DNA from: Massilia litorea
Lineage (GTDB): Bacteria > Pseudomonadota > Gammaproteobacteria > Burkholderiales > Burkholderiaceae_D
Assembly (NCBI RefSeq): GCF_015101885.1
Contig: NZ_CP062941.1
Span: 2,790,001-2,854,000, forward strand
Direction: 5' to 3'
DNA: 64,000 nucleotides
Shown: piece after piece, positions 55,757 to 64,000 of the stretch
Numbering within the stretch: the first letter of the stretch is position 1
How the letters are laid out: each line of letters begins with the position of its first letter
The notes under the pieces: generated by a model
What the model was told of the DNA's origin: nothing
What the model saw: the letters and a program-made list of their open reading frames with translations, nothing else
Databases searched by the model: none
Made by a program: the position numbers and the translations under genes

Positions 55757-58426
55757 ATGGAAATCAACCGTTTGACGCTGCCGCCGATCGGCGGCCCCGG
55801 CGAAGTCACCACCTTCTATTCCTTCGAAAGCGGCGCCGCGCGCAGCATCGCACTGGCCGACAGCGCCGTGCTGCTGGCCGGACGCCAGAATGCGACCACC
55901 CCGGTCCTGATGATCGACTGGGACACCGAGGCGCCGGGCCTGCACCACCTGTTCCCGACCCGCGACGAGCGCTACGAACAGGCGCACGCCGACGAGGGCC
56001 GGGGCGTGGGCCGGGGCGTGGGACCAGGCGCGGGCGGGGGCGGCCCCAGCGGCCGGCACGGAGGCGCGCGCGGCGAGGCGGGACGCGCCGAGGCATCGCG
56101 GCCCGGCCTGGCGCGGCCCGGCCTGCTCGAATACTTCGAAGCCTGCCGCGAGCAGTTGAAAACGCTCGGACGGACAGGGGGCGACGACCACGAGGAACGC
56201 GCGCGCCTGGTGCTCGAGGCGATCGATTGGGAAGCCCATGTCGAACGCGTCGACCAGAGCCGCACCCTGTACCTGATGCGGGCCGGCTGCTTCGACGACA
56301 GCTTCGGCGAGCGCGCCGACCGCATGGACTGGGACGGCCTGTTCGCGGCCTGCCCGGCCTTGTTCCGCGCCTTCGCCGCGCACCTGACGCGCCACTTCCG
56401 CCACGTGCTGATCGACTGCCGCGGCGGGCGTTCGGCCGCGGTGAGCGTCTGCACCACGCTGCTGCCCGACCGCCTGGTCGGCCTGTTCACGCCGAACGGG
56501 CGCAGCCTCGAGGGCCTGGCCGGCGTCGTCACGCGCGCCATCGAGTACCGCTGCAGCCATGAAGAGGCCCAGCGTCCGCTACTGGTGTATCCGGTGCCCT
56601 GCGGCGTCGACGGCGTCGACGCCGAGCGCCGCCTGCTGTGGCGCCGCGGCGACCTGCACAAGGGCGTGGCCGGCTACCAGCCGCGTCTCGAACAGCTGCT
56701 GCGCAACTGCTACGGCATGGCGCAGGTCTCGCTCGACAGCTACCTCGACGAAGTCCAGCTGCACGGTGCGCTGGCCTGCGGCGCGGCCCTGCATGTCGGC
56801 GCGCTGCCCGAACGCGATGGCGACCGCCTGTCGCAGACGCGCGCGATCGAGGCGCTGCTCGGCTGGGCTGCGGCGGGGCGCTTTCCGTGGCAGTCGCGCC
56901 TCGAGATCGAGTTGCTCGACGCCGTCGAGGCGGCGCGCGCACGGTTGGCGGCGAACGAGCGCCGTGAGGATGCAGCGGGCCATGAGGGTCACGCCGGCGG
57001 GCATGCCGCCTTCGATCCGAACGCGGTGCTGCTGGCGCGCGAGCTGCTGCGCCTGGGCGAGCTGTACCTGCACGCAGGACGCCTGCCGGGCGCCTGCGAC
57101 TGCTTCGCCGAGAGCACCACGCTGCGCCAGCGCCTGCTGGGCGACGCGCATGCCGACACCCGCGCCAGCCGCGCGGCGCTGGCCGCCGCCCTGCGCGACA
57201 GCGGCCGGCTGCCCGAGGCGCGCCAGCAGTACGAGGCGCTGGTCGAGCACTGCGCCGGCGCGGCCGGGTTCGACGATCCGGAAACCCTGGCCGCGCGCTC
57301 GGGCCTGGCCGCGACGCTCGCGCGCCAGGAAGAATTCGGCGCCGCGCTCGGCCTGCACGATGCCGTCCTCGATGCCTGCGAACGCCTGTACGGCCCGGAC
57401 CAGATCGCCACCCTCGATGCCGTCGCTGCCCAGGCCCGGACACTGGCCCTGCAGGGCGAGTATTCGCGGGCGCGCATGCTCTACGAGCAGGTGCTCGAAG
57501 GACGCCAGCGCATGCTCGGCACCGAACATGAAGACACGCTGCGCTGCACCCAGCAGCTGGCCACGCTGCTGCGCGACATGGGCGACCTCGGCAACGCGCG
57601 CAAGCTGCAGGAGAGCGTGGTGCGCGTGCGCGAGCGCCAGGCCGGGATGGACGCCGCGGTCACCTTGCAGGCACGCGAGGCCCTGGCCGAGATCTTTGCC
57701 GCCCAGGGCGATCTCGGCGCGGTGCGCGACATGCAGCAGTCGCTTGCCGTGGCGCGCGAGCAGCGCCTCGGCTCCGAACATCCGGATACCCTGGGGGTGC
57801 TGCTGCGGCTGGCCTCGACCTTGAGCCAGCAGGGCGAGCTGGAAGAAGCGCGCCGCCTGCAGCAGCACGTGGTCAGCCTGCACGAACGCCTGCGCGGCAT
57901 GGACGACCACGAAACCCTGCGCAGCAAGCAGATGCTGGCCCAGACCCTGTCGAGCCAGGGGCACAGCGTCGCCGCGCGCCGGCTCGAGCAGAGCGTGGAG
58001 GAGGGCGGCAATCGCCTGCTGCAGCTGCGCGCGATGTCGGCAGGGGCCCATGACAGCCCGGCCGGCTTGCCGGGCGCGAGTTTGCCCGGCACCCGCGATC
58101 CGGGCGGCGGGCGGGCCCCGGACGGGCGCGCCAGCTCCGGCCCGGCGGGGCAGGAGCCGCTCGAACACAAGCTCGGGCAATTGCACAAGCTGGTCGAGGG
58201 AGGACGGGCACGCGAGGCGCGCCAGCTCGCCGACAGCCTGCGCGAAATCATCCTGCGGCCCTCGGTCGCCCAGCCGCTGCGGCGGCGCGGGGTGGCGCTG
58301 ATCAAGCAGGTGTACCAGGACGATAACGACAAGGATGCGCTGCTCGCCTTTGCCGAGGACGAGGTGGCCTCGCTCGAAGGCGCGCTGATCGAGGCCGCGG
58401 GCGGGCGGCCGCTGGCGATGCGCTGA
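55757..58426 (+). CDS. ParA-like (degenerate KGGVGR) TPR protein
   Basis: This is an 889-residue protein. Residues 15-63 resemble the opening of KGGVGR-type MinD/ParA ATPases: TFYSF, IALADSAVLLA and MIDWDTEAPGL. The P-loop itself reads ESGAARS (24-30) in place of KGGVGRT, losing the Lys and two Gly. The Walker B region HVLIDCRGGRSA (216-227) is kept. A Gly/Arg-rich linker spans about 80-115. About eight 42-residue TPRs of kinesin-light-chain type (LG-x-x-H-x-DTL pattern) run from 424 to 750. A charged C-terminal region of about 90 residues (800-889) is of unknown fold. The ribosome-binding site GAGGAG is ideal. TPRs suggest ligand or partner recognition, and pairing with the TIR gene suggests a signalling or defence unit. 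Confidence 0.82.
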   Translation: MEINRLTLPPIGGPGEVTTFYSFESGAARSIALADSAVLLAGRQNATTPVLMIDWDTEAPGLHHLFPTRDERYEQAHADEGRGVGRGVGPGAGGGGPSGRHGGARGEAGRAEASRPGLARPGLLEYFEACREQLKTLGRTGGDDHEERARLVLEAIDWEAHVERVDQSRTLYLMRAGCFDDSFGERADRMDWDGLFAACPALFRAFAAHLTRHFRHVLIDCRGGRSAAVSVCTTLLPDRLVGLFTPNGRSLEGLAGVVTRAIEYRCSHEEAQRPLLVYPVPCGVDGVDAERRLLWRRGDLHKGVAGYQPRLEQLLRNCYGMAQVSLDSYLDEVQLHGALACGAALHVGALPERDGDRLSQTRAIEALLGWAAAGRFPWQSRLEIELLDAVEAARARLAANERREDAAGHEGHAGGHAAFDPNAVLLARELLRLGELYLHAGRLPGACDCFAESTTLRQRLLGDAHADTRASRAALAAALRDSGRLPEARQQYEALVEHCAGAAGFDDPETLAARSGLAATLARQEEFGAALGLHDAVLDACERLYGPDQIATLDAVAAQARTLALQGEYSRARMLYEQVLEGRQRMLGTEHEDTLRCTQQLATLLRDMGDLGNARKLQESVVRVRERQAGMDAAVTLQAREALAEIFAAQGDLGAVRDMQQSLAVAREQRLGSEHPDTLGVLLRLASTLSQQGELEEARRLQQHVVSLHERLRGMDDHETLRSKQMLAQTLSSQGHSVAARRLEQSVEEGGNRLLQLRAMSAGAHDSPAGLPGASLPGTRDPGGGRAPDGRASSGPAGQEPLEHKLGQLHKLVEGGRAREARQLADSLREIILRPSVAQPLRRRGVALIKQVYQDDNDKDALLAFAEDEVASLEGALIEAAGGRPLAMR

Positions 58427-58442
58427 CGTGTGTGCCGACAGG

Positions 58443-58668
58443 TATAAAATTGAAAATAGCGCGGCATGGCGTACTTACAACGCAATGCCGCTACGCCAGT
58501 AATAAAATGAAAACCGCGGGGCGTGCGTAGTTCCAGAGCAACGCCGCTACGCCGTAATAAAAATGAAAACCGCGGGGCGTAGCGTAGTTGCAGTGCAACG
58601 CCGCTACGCCGTAATAAAAATGAAAACCGCGGGGCGTAGCGTAGTTGCAGTGCAACGCCGCTACGCCC
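58443..58668. repeat. four tandem 55-57-base hairpin repeats
   Basis: Units begin at 58443, 58500, 58555 and 58612, the first more diverged. Each reads TAATAAAA(A)TGAAAACCGCGGGGCGTAGCG or close to it, then a GTTGC-AGT-GCAAC inner stem and CGCTACGCC. GGCGTAGCG pairs with CGCTACGCC (9 bp), and in the last unit the stem extends to 12 bp. The array starts 17 bases after the TIR-operon stop and ends 65 bases before surE. The intervening 58669-58732 holds no gene and should contain the surE promoter. Confidence 0.9.
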
Positions 58669-58732
58669 CGCAGCCCAGAATTTATCTGCCCCGGATGCGT
58701 GTTCAAAGCGTTGCTTCAGGTAAAATCGCTGG

Positions 58733-59470
58733 ATGCGAATTCTTATCAGTAACGACGACGGCTATCTCGCCCCTGGTATCAACGCCCTGGCGGAAGCCCT
58801 GGCGAGCATCGCCGAAATCATCGTGGTCGCGCCCGACAGCAACCGCTCGGGCGCGTCGAACTCGCTGTCGCTCGACCGTCCGCTGACGGTGACCCGTGCC
58901 GCCAATGGTTTCTATTTTGTCAACGGCACGCCCACCGACTGCGTCCACATCGCGCTGACCGGCATGGGCGACGCCTTGCCCGACCTGGTCGTCTCCGGCA
59001 TCAACAATGGCCAGAACATGGGCGACGACACCCTGTATTCGGGCACCGTCGCCGCCGCCACCGAAGCCTATCTGTTCGGGATCCCGGCGATCGCCTTTTC
59101 CCAAGTCCACCACGGCTGGGAACATCTCGATTCGGCCGCGCGCGTTGCGCGCGATGTGGTGCTGCGCAAGTTCGACATGCTGCCGTCGCCGTTCCTGCTG
59201 AATGTAAATATCCCGAACCTGCCCTACGAGGCGCTCGGCCCGCTCACCCCGACCCGCCTCGGGCGCCGCCACCAGGCCGAGCCCGTGATCCGCTCGCAGG
59301 ATCCGCGCGGACGCGAGATCTTCTGGATCGGGGCGCCAGGCGCCTGCCGCGATGCGGGCGAGGGCACGGATTTCCACGCCACGTCGACCGGCCTGGTCTC
59401 GGTCACGCCGCTCCAGATCGACCTGACGCACCAATCCCAGCTCGCCTTGCTGAAACAGGGACTCGCATGA
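58733..59470 (+). CDS. surE: 5'/3'-nucleotidase SurE
   Basis: This 245-residue metal-dependent phosphatase removes phosphate from nucleoside monophosphates. The metal site is [15 protein letters not shown] at the N-terminus (Asp8, Asp9) with Ser and Asn in [14 protein letters not shown] and in [13 protein letters not shown]. It opens the stationary-phase run surE-pcm-nlpD-rpoS, an order conserved in proteobacteria. The pcm start overlaps its stop (ATGA). Confidence 0.96.
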   Translation: MRILISNDDGYLAPGINALAEALASIAEIIVVAPDSNRSGASNSLSLDRPLTVTRAANGFYFVNGTPTDCVHIALTGMGDALPDLVVSGINNGQNMGDDTLYSGTVAAATEAYLFGIPAIAFSQVHHGWEHLDSAARVARDVVLRKFDMLPSPFLLNVNIPNLPYEALGPLTPTRLGRRHQAEPVIRSQDPRGREIFWIGAPGACRDAGEGTDFHATSTGLVSVTPLQIDLTHQSQLALLKQGLA

Positions 59471-60345
59471 ACGACCGCAGCAAAACCACGGGAGGCAGCA
59501 CCTTTCCCTTGCCGCTGTCCTCGGTGACGGGCGGCGGCGCGCGCAAGCCGACGACGCCGGCGCCGGTGGCCACGCCCCAGACCGCGACCCAGAATGCGGC
59601 GCGCGCCGTCGGCGGCGCGCCGCTGCCGAAGGCGCCGCAACCGGGCCCGAAGCTGCCCGGTTATGCGCCGCCGGCTACCCGGAGCGCGCCCACCGCCCAG
59701 CGCTCGGACCTGATGGCCACCGAAGCGCTCCGCCGCGCCATGGTGGCGCGGGTCGCCGGGCAGGGCGTGCGCGACCAGCAGGTGCTGGCTGCCCTGGAGG
59801 CCGTGCCGCGCCACCTGTTCATCGAGCCGGCGCTCTCCAGCCAGGCGTATATCGACGCCTCGCTGCCGATCGGCCACCACCAGACGATTTCCCAGCCGTA
59901 TATCGTGGCGCGCATGATCGAAGCCATGCGCGACGGTAAACAAATGAACCGCGTCCTCGAGATCGGCACCGGCTGCGGCTACCAGGCGGCGGTGCTGGCG
60001 CGGGTCGCCGGCGAGGTGTATTCGATCGAGCGCATCAAGCCTTTGCACGAGCTCGCCAAGGCCAATTTGCGCACCCTGCGCCTGTCCAATCTGCGCTTGC
60101 ACTACGGAGATGGTATGCTCGGGCTCGCGCAAGTTGCGCCATTCGACGGTATCATCCTCGCCGCGGCCGGGATGGAAGTACCGCGCGCCCTGCTCGAACA
60201 GCTCGCCATCGGCGCGCGCCTGGTGGCCCCGGTCGGCGGCCAGGTTCAACACCTGCAGCGGATCACCCGTACCGGCAAGTCGGAGTGGACCAGCGAAACC
60301 CTGGAAGCCTGCCATTTCGTGCCGCTTCGCCCGGGCACCGCTTGA
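59467..60345 (+). CDS. pcm: protein-L-isoaspartate O-methyltransferase
   Basis: This 292-residue enzyme methylates isoaspartyl residues in damaged proteins using S-adenosylmethionine. The methyltransferase domain begins near residue 78, with [17 protein letters not shown] and the SAM-binding [16 protein letters not shown]. The first 75 residues form a Pro/Ala-rich extension not present in the common enzyme of about 210 residues. The start is fixed by the overlap with surE. It repairs aged proteins in stationary phase. Confidence 0.94.
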   Translation: MNDRSKTTGGSTFPLPLSSVTGGGARKPTTPAPVATPQTATQNAARAVGGAPLPKAPQPGPKLPGYAPPATRSAPTAQRSDLMATEALRRAMVARVAGQGVRDQQVLAALEAVPRHLFIEPALSSQAYIDASLPIGHHQTISQPYIVARMIEAMRDGKQMNRVLEIGTGCGYQAAVLARVAGEVYSIERIKPLHELAKANLRTLRLSNLRLHYGDGMLGLAQVAPFDGIILAAAGMEVPRALLEQLAIGARLVAPVGGQVQHLQRITRTGKSEWTSETLEACHFVPLRPGTA

Positions 60346-60379
60346 TCGCCGCCGCTGCCACGTACGTAACAAATATTAG

Positions 60380-61312
60380 ATGAGAATGAAACAAACACCC
60401 CGTTTAGTCCTGCTGACTCTCACGCTCGGCCTGGTTGCCGGCTGTACCACCACCTCGCGCCAGGCGCCGATCATCGAGCGTCCCGTCGGTTCCTCCACCG
60501 CCAAGCCGCGCCCGGCGCCGGTCCGCACCGAAGAAGCGCGCCCGGACGCGAAGGGCACCTATACCGTGCGCCGTGGCGACACGCTGCTGCGCATCGCCTT
60601 CGACCACGGCCAGAGCTACCGCGACCTGGTCACCTGGAACAACCTCAGCGACCCGGACGACATCAAGGTCGGGCAGGTGCTGCGTGTCGCGCCCGAGCGC
60701 CAGGCCAGCACGGCGGTCGTGACCCAGCCGGTGCCGATGCCGCCGGAAAGCCGTCCGGCGGTGCCGCGCAAGACCACGCCGCGCGCCGACAAGAAGGCGT
60801 ATGAAGATACCGCCGAGGCGCCGCGCAGCGACAAGGCCGGCGAGCGCGCCGAGACCGTGGCCGCCGCCGCGGCTCCGTCGCCTGCCGCCGCCGCGGCCGT
60901 CACCGGTTCGCGCGTCGGCAGCACCGTCACCGCGACCGACGACGAGAAGCTGAGCTGGATGTGGCCGTCGGACGGCCGCATCATCGCCACCTTCGACGAA
61001 GGCAAGAGCAAGGGCATCGACATCGCGGGCCGCGCGGGACAGCAAGTCATGGCGGCGGGCGCCGGTAAAGTAATGTACGCTGGTAGCGGTATCCGAGGTT
61101 ATGGTAACCTCGTCATCGTCAAACACAGCAACAGCTTGCTGTCGGCCTATGCCCATAACCGCGCCATCGTCGTGAAGGAAGGCGACAACGTGGCCAAGGG
61201 ACAGGTAATCGCCGAGATGGGCGATTCAGACGCCGAGACGGTGAAGCTGCATTTCGAGATTCGCCAGCAGGGTAAACCGGTCGATCCGTCGAGGTTCCTG
61301 CCCAGCCGTTAG
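60380..61312 (+). CDS. nlpD: NlpD-like LysM/LytM lipoprotein
   Basis: This is a 310-residue protein with a lipoprotein signal (LVAGC, Cys22), LysM near 60-105 (YTVRRGDTLLRIAFDHGQSYRDLVTWN) and a LytM domain near 185-305. The first metal-ligand His of M23 peptidases is absent: KSKGIDIAG replaces an HxxxD-type motif. LSAYAHN and KLHFEIR are kept. As with Escherichia coli NlpD, this predicts an amidase activator rather than an endopeptidase. It anchors at the outer membrane and aids septal peptidoglycan cleavage. Two ATG codons lie six bases apart; either is possible. Confidence 0.92.
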   Translation: MRMKQTPRLVLLTLTLGLVAGCTTTSRQAPIIERPVGSSTAKPRPAPVRTEEARPDAKGTYTVRRGDTLLRIAFDHGQSYRDLVTWNNLSDPDDIKVGQVLRVAPERQASTAVVTQPVPMPPESRPAVPRKTTPRADKKAYEDTAEAPRSDKAGERAETVAAAAAPSPAAAAAVTGSRVGSTVTATDDEKLSWMWPSDGRIIATFDEGKSKGIDIAGRAGQQVMAAGAGKVMYAGSGIRGYGNLVIVKHSNSLLSAYAHNRAIVVKEGDNVAKGQVIAEMGDSDAETVKLHFEIRQQGKPVDPSRFLPSR

Positions 61313-61320
61313 GGCGTGTG

Positions 61321-61344
61321 AAAAAAGCGCCAGGGCGATTTTTT
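61321..61344 (+). terminator. possible weak terminator between nlpD and rpoS
   Basis: AAAAAA and TTTTTT flank a short imperfect stem (CGC/GCG, with a G-A mismatch). Stability is doubtful, and rpoS is often expressed from within nlpD, so functional termination is uncertain. Confidence 0.35.
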
Positions 61345-61366
61345 CATATGCTCGTAGAGAGGGTTA

Positions 61367-62392
61367 ATGACGCTGCCGCCGCACTCTCAGGAAAGAGACG
61401 CTTCAGACGAACTGCCTGACGAACTGGAGGGGGAGGGCGCGTCGAGTTTCGCTGCCGAAGCAGTCACTGACGGTGCCGATGCCGACGCACTGCTGCCCGG
61501 CGCGGCCGCCGAGGTCGACAGCGTCGACGAACTCAAGAAAGTGCTTGCGGCCGAGCTCTCGACCGACACCACCCAGCATTACCTGAACCAGATCGGTACC
61601 CGGCCGCTCCTGTCGGCCCAGCAGGAATCGCATTACGCGACCCTGGCCAAGGCGGGCGACTTCGAAGCCCGCCAGAAGATGATCGAGCATAACCTGCGGC
61701 TCGTCGTCTCGATCGCCAAGCACTACATCAACCGCGGCGTCGTCCTGCTCGACCTGATCGAGGAGGGCAACATCGGCTTGATGCGCGCCATCGACAAGTT
61801 CGAGCCCGAGCGCGGCTTCCGCTTCTCTACCTACGCCACCTGGTGGATCCGCCAGAGCATCGAACGCGCGATCATGAACCAGGCGCGCACGGTGCGCCTG
61901 CCGGTGCACATGGTGCGCGAACTGAACGGCGTGCTGCGCGCCAAATACCATCTGGAAGCCCAGCACCACGACGGCAAGGACGCCAGCATCGAGGACATCG
62001 CCAGCCTGGTCGGACGCCCCCCGGAAGAGGTGCAGGACATCCTGGCCCTGTCCGAGCATGCGGCCTCGCTCGACGCCCCGCTCGACAACGACCCGGGCTC
62101 GAGCCTGATGGACATGCTGCCGGGCGAGGCCGACGACGGCCCCGATACCCGCGCCGAGCAGCACGAGATGACCGAACTGGTGCGTGACTGGCTGACGCGC
62201 CTGCCGGAAAAGCAGCGCCTGGTCGTGATGCGTCGTTTCGGCCTGGATAACGACGACCCGGCCACGCTCGAGACCCTGGCCGAGGAGATGGGCGTGACGC
62301 GCGAGCGGGTGCGCCAGATCCAGCAGGAAGCCCTGGTCAAGCTGAAGCGGGCGATGGCGGCCCGTGGCGTCGTGCGCGATTCCTTGTTATGA
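61367..62392 (+). CDS. rpoS: RNA polymerase sigma factor RpoS
   Basis: This is a 341-residue sigma factor of the group 2 class that directs stationary-phase and general-stress transcription. Region 1.2 is near [15 protein letters not shown]. Region 2 follows with [48 protein letters not shown], then regions 3 and 4.2 with [23 protein letters not shown]. An acidic N-terminal extension of about 65 residues precedes these. A promoter inside or before nlpD is expected by analogy but not visible. Confidence 0.96.
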   Translation: MTLPPHSQERDASDELPDELEGEGASSFAAEAVTDGADADALLPGAAAEVDSVDELKKVLAAELSTDTTQHYLNQIGTRPLLSAQQESHYATLAKAGDFEARQKMIEHNLRLVVSIAKHYINRGVVLLDLIEEGNIGLMRAIDKFEPERGFRFSTYATWWIRQSIERAIMNQARTVRLPVHMVRELNGVLRAKYHLEAQHHDGKDASIEDIASLVGRPPEEVQDILALSEHAASLDAPLDNDPGSSLMDMLPGEADDGPDTRAEQHEMTELVRDWLTRLPEKQRLVVMRRFGLDNDDPATLETLAEEMGVTRERVRQIQQEALVKLKRAMAARGVVRDSLL

Positions 62393-62504
62393 TGCCGCCG
62401 GTCTTGTGAGCTGGATATTACCGCCGTTGGGTCCTGCGCGACGGTAGCAGGCCGAATTCCGGCGCCTGGCTCATTCCTGGATCCGCCTTCCACTGTTCAT
62501 GCGT

Positions 62505-62532
62505 CCGCGTGGGCACGGGGCGCCCACCCTAC
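62505..62532 (-). repeat. GTAGGGTGGGC hairpin repeat (inverted copy)
   Basis: The plus strand reads CCGCGTGGGCACGGGGCGCCCACCCTAC. It lies 39 bases before rlmD. Confidence 0.85.
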
Positions 62533-62570
62533 ATTCACGATTCTGCGTGGGCCATGCGCCCCCATACCCA

Positions 62571-63914
62571 ATGCAAGAAACTTTCATCGAAATCAAATCC
62601 CTCGACGCGGATGCGCGCGGCGTCGGCCACCTCGAGAACGAGGACGGCTCCCAGGGCAAGGTGGTCTTTGTCGAAGACGCACTGCCGGGCGAGCGCGTCA
62701 GCTACGAGGTCAAGAAAAAGAAGAAGAACTGGGAAGCGGGCAGCATGGTCACGCTGCAGCGCGCTTCCTCGATGCGGGTGGAGCCGCGCTGCGAGCACTT
62801 CGGCTATTGCGGCGGCTGCTCGATGCAGCACCTGGAGCCGACGGCGCAGGTGGCGATGAAACAGCGCACGCTCGAGGACAACCTGTGGCACCTGTCGAAG
62901 GTAAAAGCCGAAAACATCATGCGTCCGATGTATGGCCCGACCTGGGGCTACCGCTTCCGCGCGCGCCTGTCCGTGCGCCACGTGGCGAAGAAGGGCACGG
63001 TGCTGGTCGGCTTCCACGAGCGCGCCTCGGCCTTTGTCGCGGACATCAAGTTCTGCCACATCCTGCCGCCGCACCTGGGCGCCATGCTGATGCCGCTGCG
63101 CGAGCTGATCGGTTCGCTGTCGATCTACAACGGGGTACCGCAGATCGAAGTGGCGGTCGGCGAGGAAACGACGGTGCTGGTGCTGCGCATCATGGCGCCG
63201 CTCAGCAACAAGGATGAGGAGCTGCTCAAGGCCTTTGCCGACCAATGGGGCATCCAGTGGTGGCTGCAGACCAAGGGGCCGGAAACGGTCGCGCCGTTCT
63301 ACCCACTGGGCAAGGAGCTGTATTACACGCTGCCCGAGTTCGGCGTGCGCATGCCCTTCAAGCCGACCGATTTCACCCAGGTCAACCACCAGATCAACCG
63401 CGCCCTGGTGCACAAGGCGCTGACGCTGCTGGAAGTGCAGCCGAACGACCGCGTGGCCGACCTGTTCTGCGGCCTCGGCAATTTCACGCTGCCGCTGGCG
63501 ACGCAGGCGCGCGAAGTGGTCGGCATCGAGGGCAGCGCGATCCTGAGCGAGCGCGCCCTGGAAAACGCGAAAGCGAACGGCCTGTCGGAAAAGACGACCT
63601 TTTATACGCGTAACCTGTTCGAGGCGACGGCGGAGGACCTCGTCGCCCTGGGTCGTTTCGACCGCATGCTGATCGATCCGCCGCGCGACGGCGCGATCGC
63701 GCTGGTGACTGCCCTGGCCGAGCTGCGCGAAGGCGGCCACGCCGAATTCCTGCCGCAGCGCATCGTCTACGTCTCGTGCGGCCCCTCGACCCTGGCGCGC
63801 GACGCCGGCATCCTGGTGCACCGGGCAGGCTATGTGATGAAGAAGGCGGGCGTCGTGAACATGTTCCCGCACACCTCGCACGTCGAGTCGATCGGCGTGT
63901 TCGAGCTGGCGTAA
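62571..63914 (+). CDS. rlmD: 23S rRNA (uracil-1939-C5)-methyltransferase RlmD
   Basis: This is a 447-residue methyltransferase with an N-terminal TRAM-like domain (about 1-60). An iron-sulfur Cys set follows in [14 protein letters not shown] plus a later Cys. The SAM-binding domain has [15 protein letters not shown] and LIDPPRDGA, and the catalytic Cys is in [12 protein letters not shown]. It methylates U1939 of 23S rRNA. The chosen ATG starts a conserved [12 protein letters not shown]; a longer in-frame reading upstream includes the hairpin repeat and is not coding. Confidence 0.94.
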   Translation: MQETFIEIKSLDADARGVGHLENEDGSQGKVVFVEDALPGERVSYEVKKKKKNWEAGSMVTLQRASSMRVEPRCEHFGYCGGCSMQHLEPTAQVAMKQRTLEDNLWHLSKVKAENIMRPMYGPTWGYRFRARLSVRHVAKKGTVLVGFHERASAFVADIKFCHILPPHLGAMLMPLRELIGSLSIYNGVPQIEVAVGEETTVLVLRIMAPLSNKDEELLKAFADQWGIQWWLQTKGPETVAPFYPLGKELYYTLPEFGVRMPFKPTDFTQVNHQINRALVHKALTLLEVQPNDRVADLFCGLGNFTLPLATQAREVVGIEGSAILSERALENAKANGLSEKTTFYTRNLFEATAEDLVALGRFDRMLIDPPRDGAIALVTALAELREGGHAEFLPQRIVYVSCGPSTLARDAGILVHRAGYVMKKAGVVNMFPHTSHVESIGVFELA

Positions 63915-63916
63915 TC

Positions 63917-63943
63917 GTAGGGTGGGCTCCGCCCACGCGGTGA
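63917..63943 (+). repeat. GTAGGGTGGGC hairpin repeat
   Basis: CGTAGGGTGGGCTCCGCCCACGCGGTG, 3 bases after the rlmD stop. A partial inverted partner, TATCACCGCGTGG, starts at 63988 and is cut by the window end. Confidence 0.88.
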
Positions 63944-64000
63944 TACGCGCCGATTCCGTTATCGTGCTCGACGATCTCGCCGCCGCGTATCACCGCGTGG

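Noticed and set aside
55141..58426. Thoeris or CBASS system
   Set aside because: There is no ThsA-type protein, cyclase or CD-NTase gene. The TIR gene pairs instead with a ParA-like/TPR gene, so the known system names do not fit.
58443..58668. CRISPR array
   Set aside because: The units are contiguous with no unique spacers and each is internally palindromic; no cas genes are nearby.
58491..58706. Small minus-strand reading frame with 19-residue repeats over the hairpin array
   Set aside because: The 57-base unit is a multiple of three, so repeated peptides arise by chance; there is no ribosome-binding site and the DNA is better explained as a structured repeat.
61321..61344. Strong terminator ahead of rpoS
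   Set aside because: The stem has a mismatch and only three GC pairs in its core; it is kept only as a low-confidence feature.

Overview
The window is a gene-dense, high-GC chromosomal segment of a betaproteobacterium. The closest fit is family Oxalobacteraceae, of Massilia/Telluria/Duganella type. That rests on the gene content and order (divergent mdh/GntR, sdhCDABE-gltA, odhAB-lpd-zapE, surE-pcm-nlpD-rpoS-rlmD), the DUF2863 and DUF465 genes, and abundant GTAGGGTGGGC hairpin repeats. I inferred this from recognisable families and order, not from a search. I saw no rRNA, tRNA, insertion sequence, prophage or CRISPR array.

Layout. (1) 1-6254, minus strand: an envelope-glycan cluster with an ATM1-type ABC exporter, three glycosyltransferases, a short-chain dehydrogenase and the start of a heptose-bisphosphate-phosphatase-like HAD gene. 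(2) 6255-16918: a divergent pair of disordered or KGG-type stress proteins, an M14 carboxypeptidase, a CYTH protein, a serine hydrolase, a DUF2863 protein, a Fur-box-preceded TonB siderophore receptor with a PiuC-type dioxygenase, and a GNAT enzyme. (3) 17013-28935: a TCA-cycle block. On the minus strand are mdh, a CitE-like lyase, a small exported MliC-like protein and acnA. On the plus strand are a GntR regulator, sdhCDAB, sdhE and gltA. A 14-bp perfect palindrome lies between mdh and the GntR gene. (4) 29334-34956: rnk, small exported proteins, gluQ, a DUF421 protein, and a two-component system beside a proline-rich exported protein. (5) 35021-42107, minus strand: an iron cluster with a TonB receptor, a membrane-anchored flavodoxin/FNR reductase, ApbE, DUF4198, DUF2271 and a PepSY-type three-helix membrane protein. 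Near-consensus Fur boxes precede the receptor and the PepSY gene. The DUF2271 protein carries a DGVSGAT motif that matches an ApbE flavinylation site. (6) 42351-49691: 2-oxoglutarate dehydrogenase genes (sucA, sucB, lpdA), an interposed SHOCT-PspC gene, and zapE. (7) 49714-54959: a lipoprotein, a PP2C phosphatase, DUF465, a DinG/YoaA helicase and a quinone oxidoreductase. (8) 55141-58668: a two-gene accessory operon with a TIR-domain protein and an 889-residue ParA-like/TPR protein, followed by four tandem hairpin repeats. (9) 58733-63914: surE, pcm, nlpD, rpoS and rlmD.

How it works together. Regions 3 and 6 encode much of the oxidative TCA cycle. Region 5 reads as a Fur-controlled electron-transfer route from cytosolic NAD(P)H to a flavinylated periplasmic protein, probably for iron release from siderophores. 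Region 8 is the best candidate for an undescribed system. It pairs a TIR protein that keeps a candidate catalytic glutamate with a partner whose KGGVGR-type P-loop is degenerate and fused to tetratricopeptide repeats. This suggests a sensor/effector pair in signalling or defence.

Intergenic spaces are rich in hairpin-forming REP-like repeats (about 15 copies). There is also a second 40-bp repeat whose two copies differ by paired, stem-preserving substitutions.
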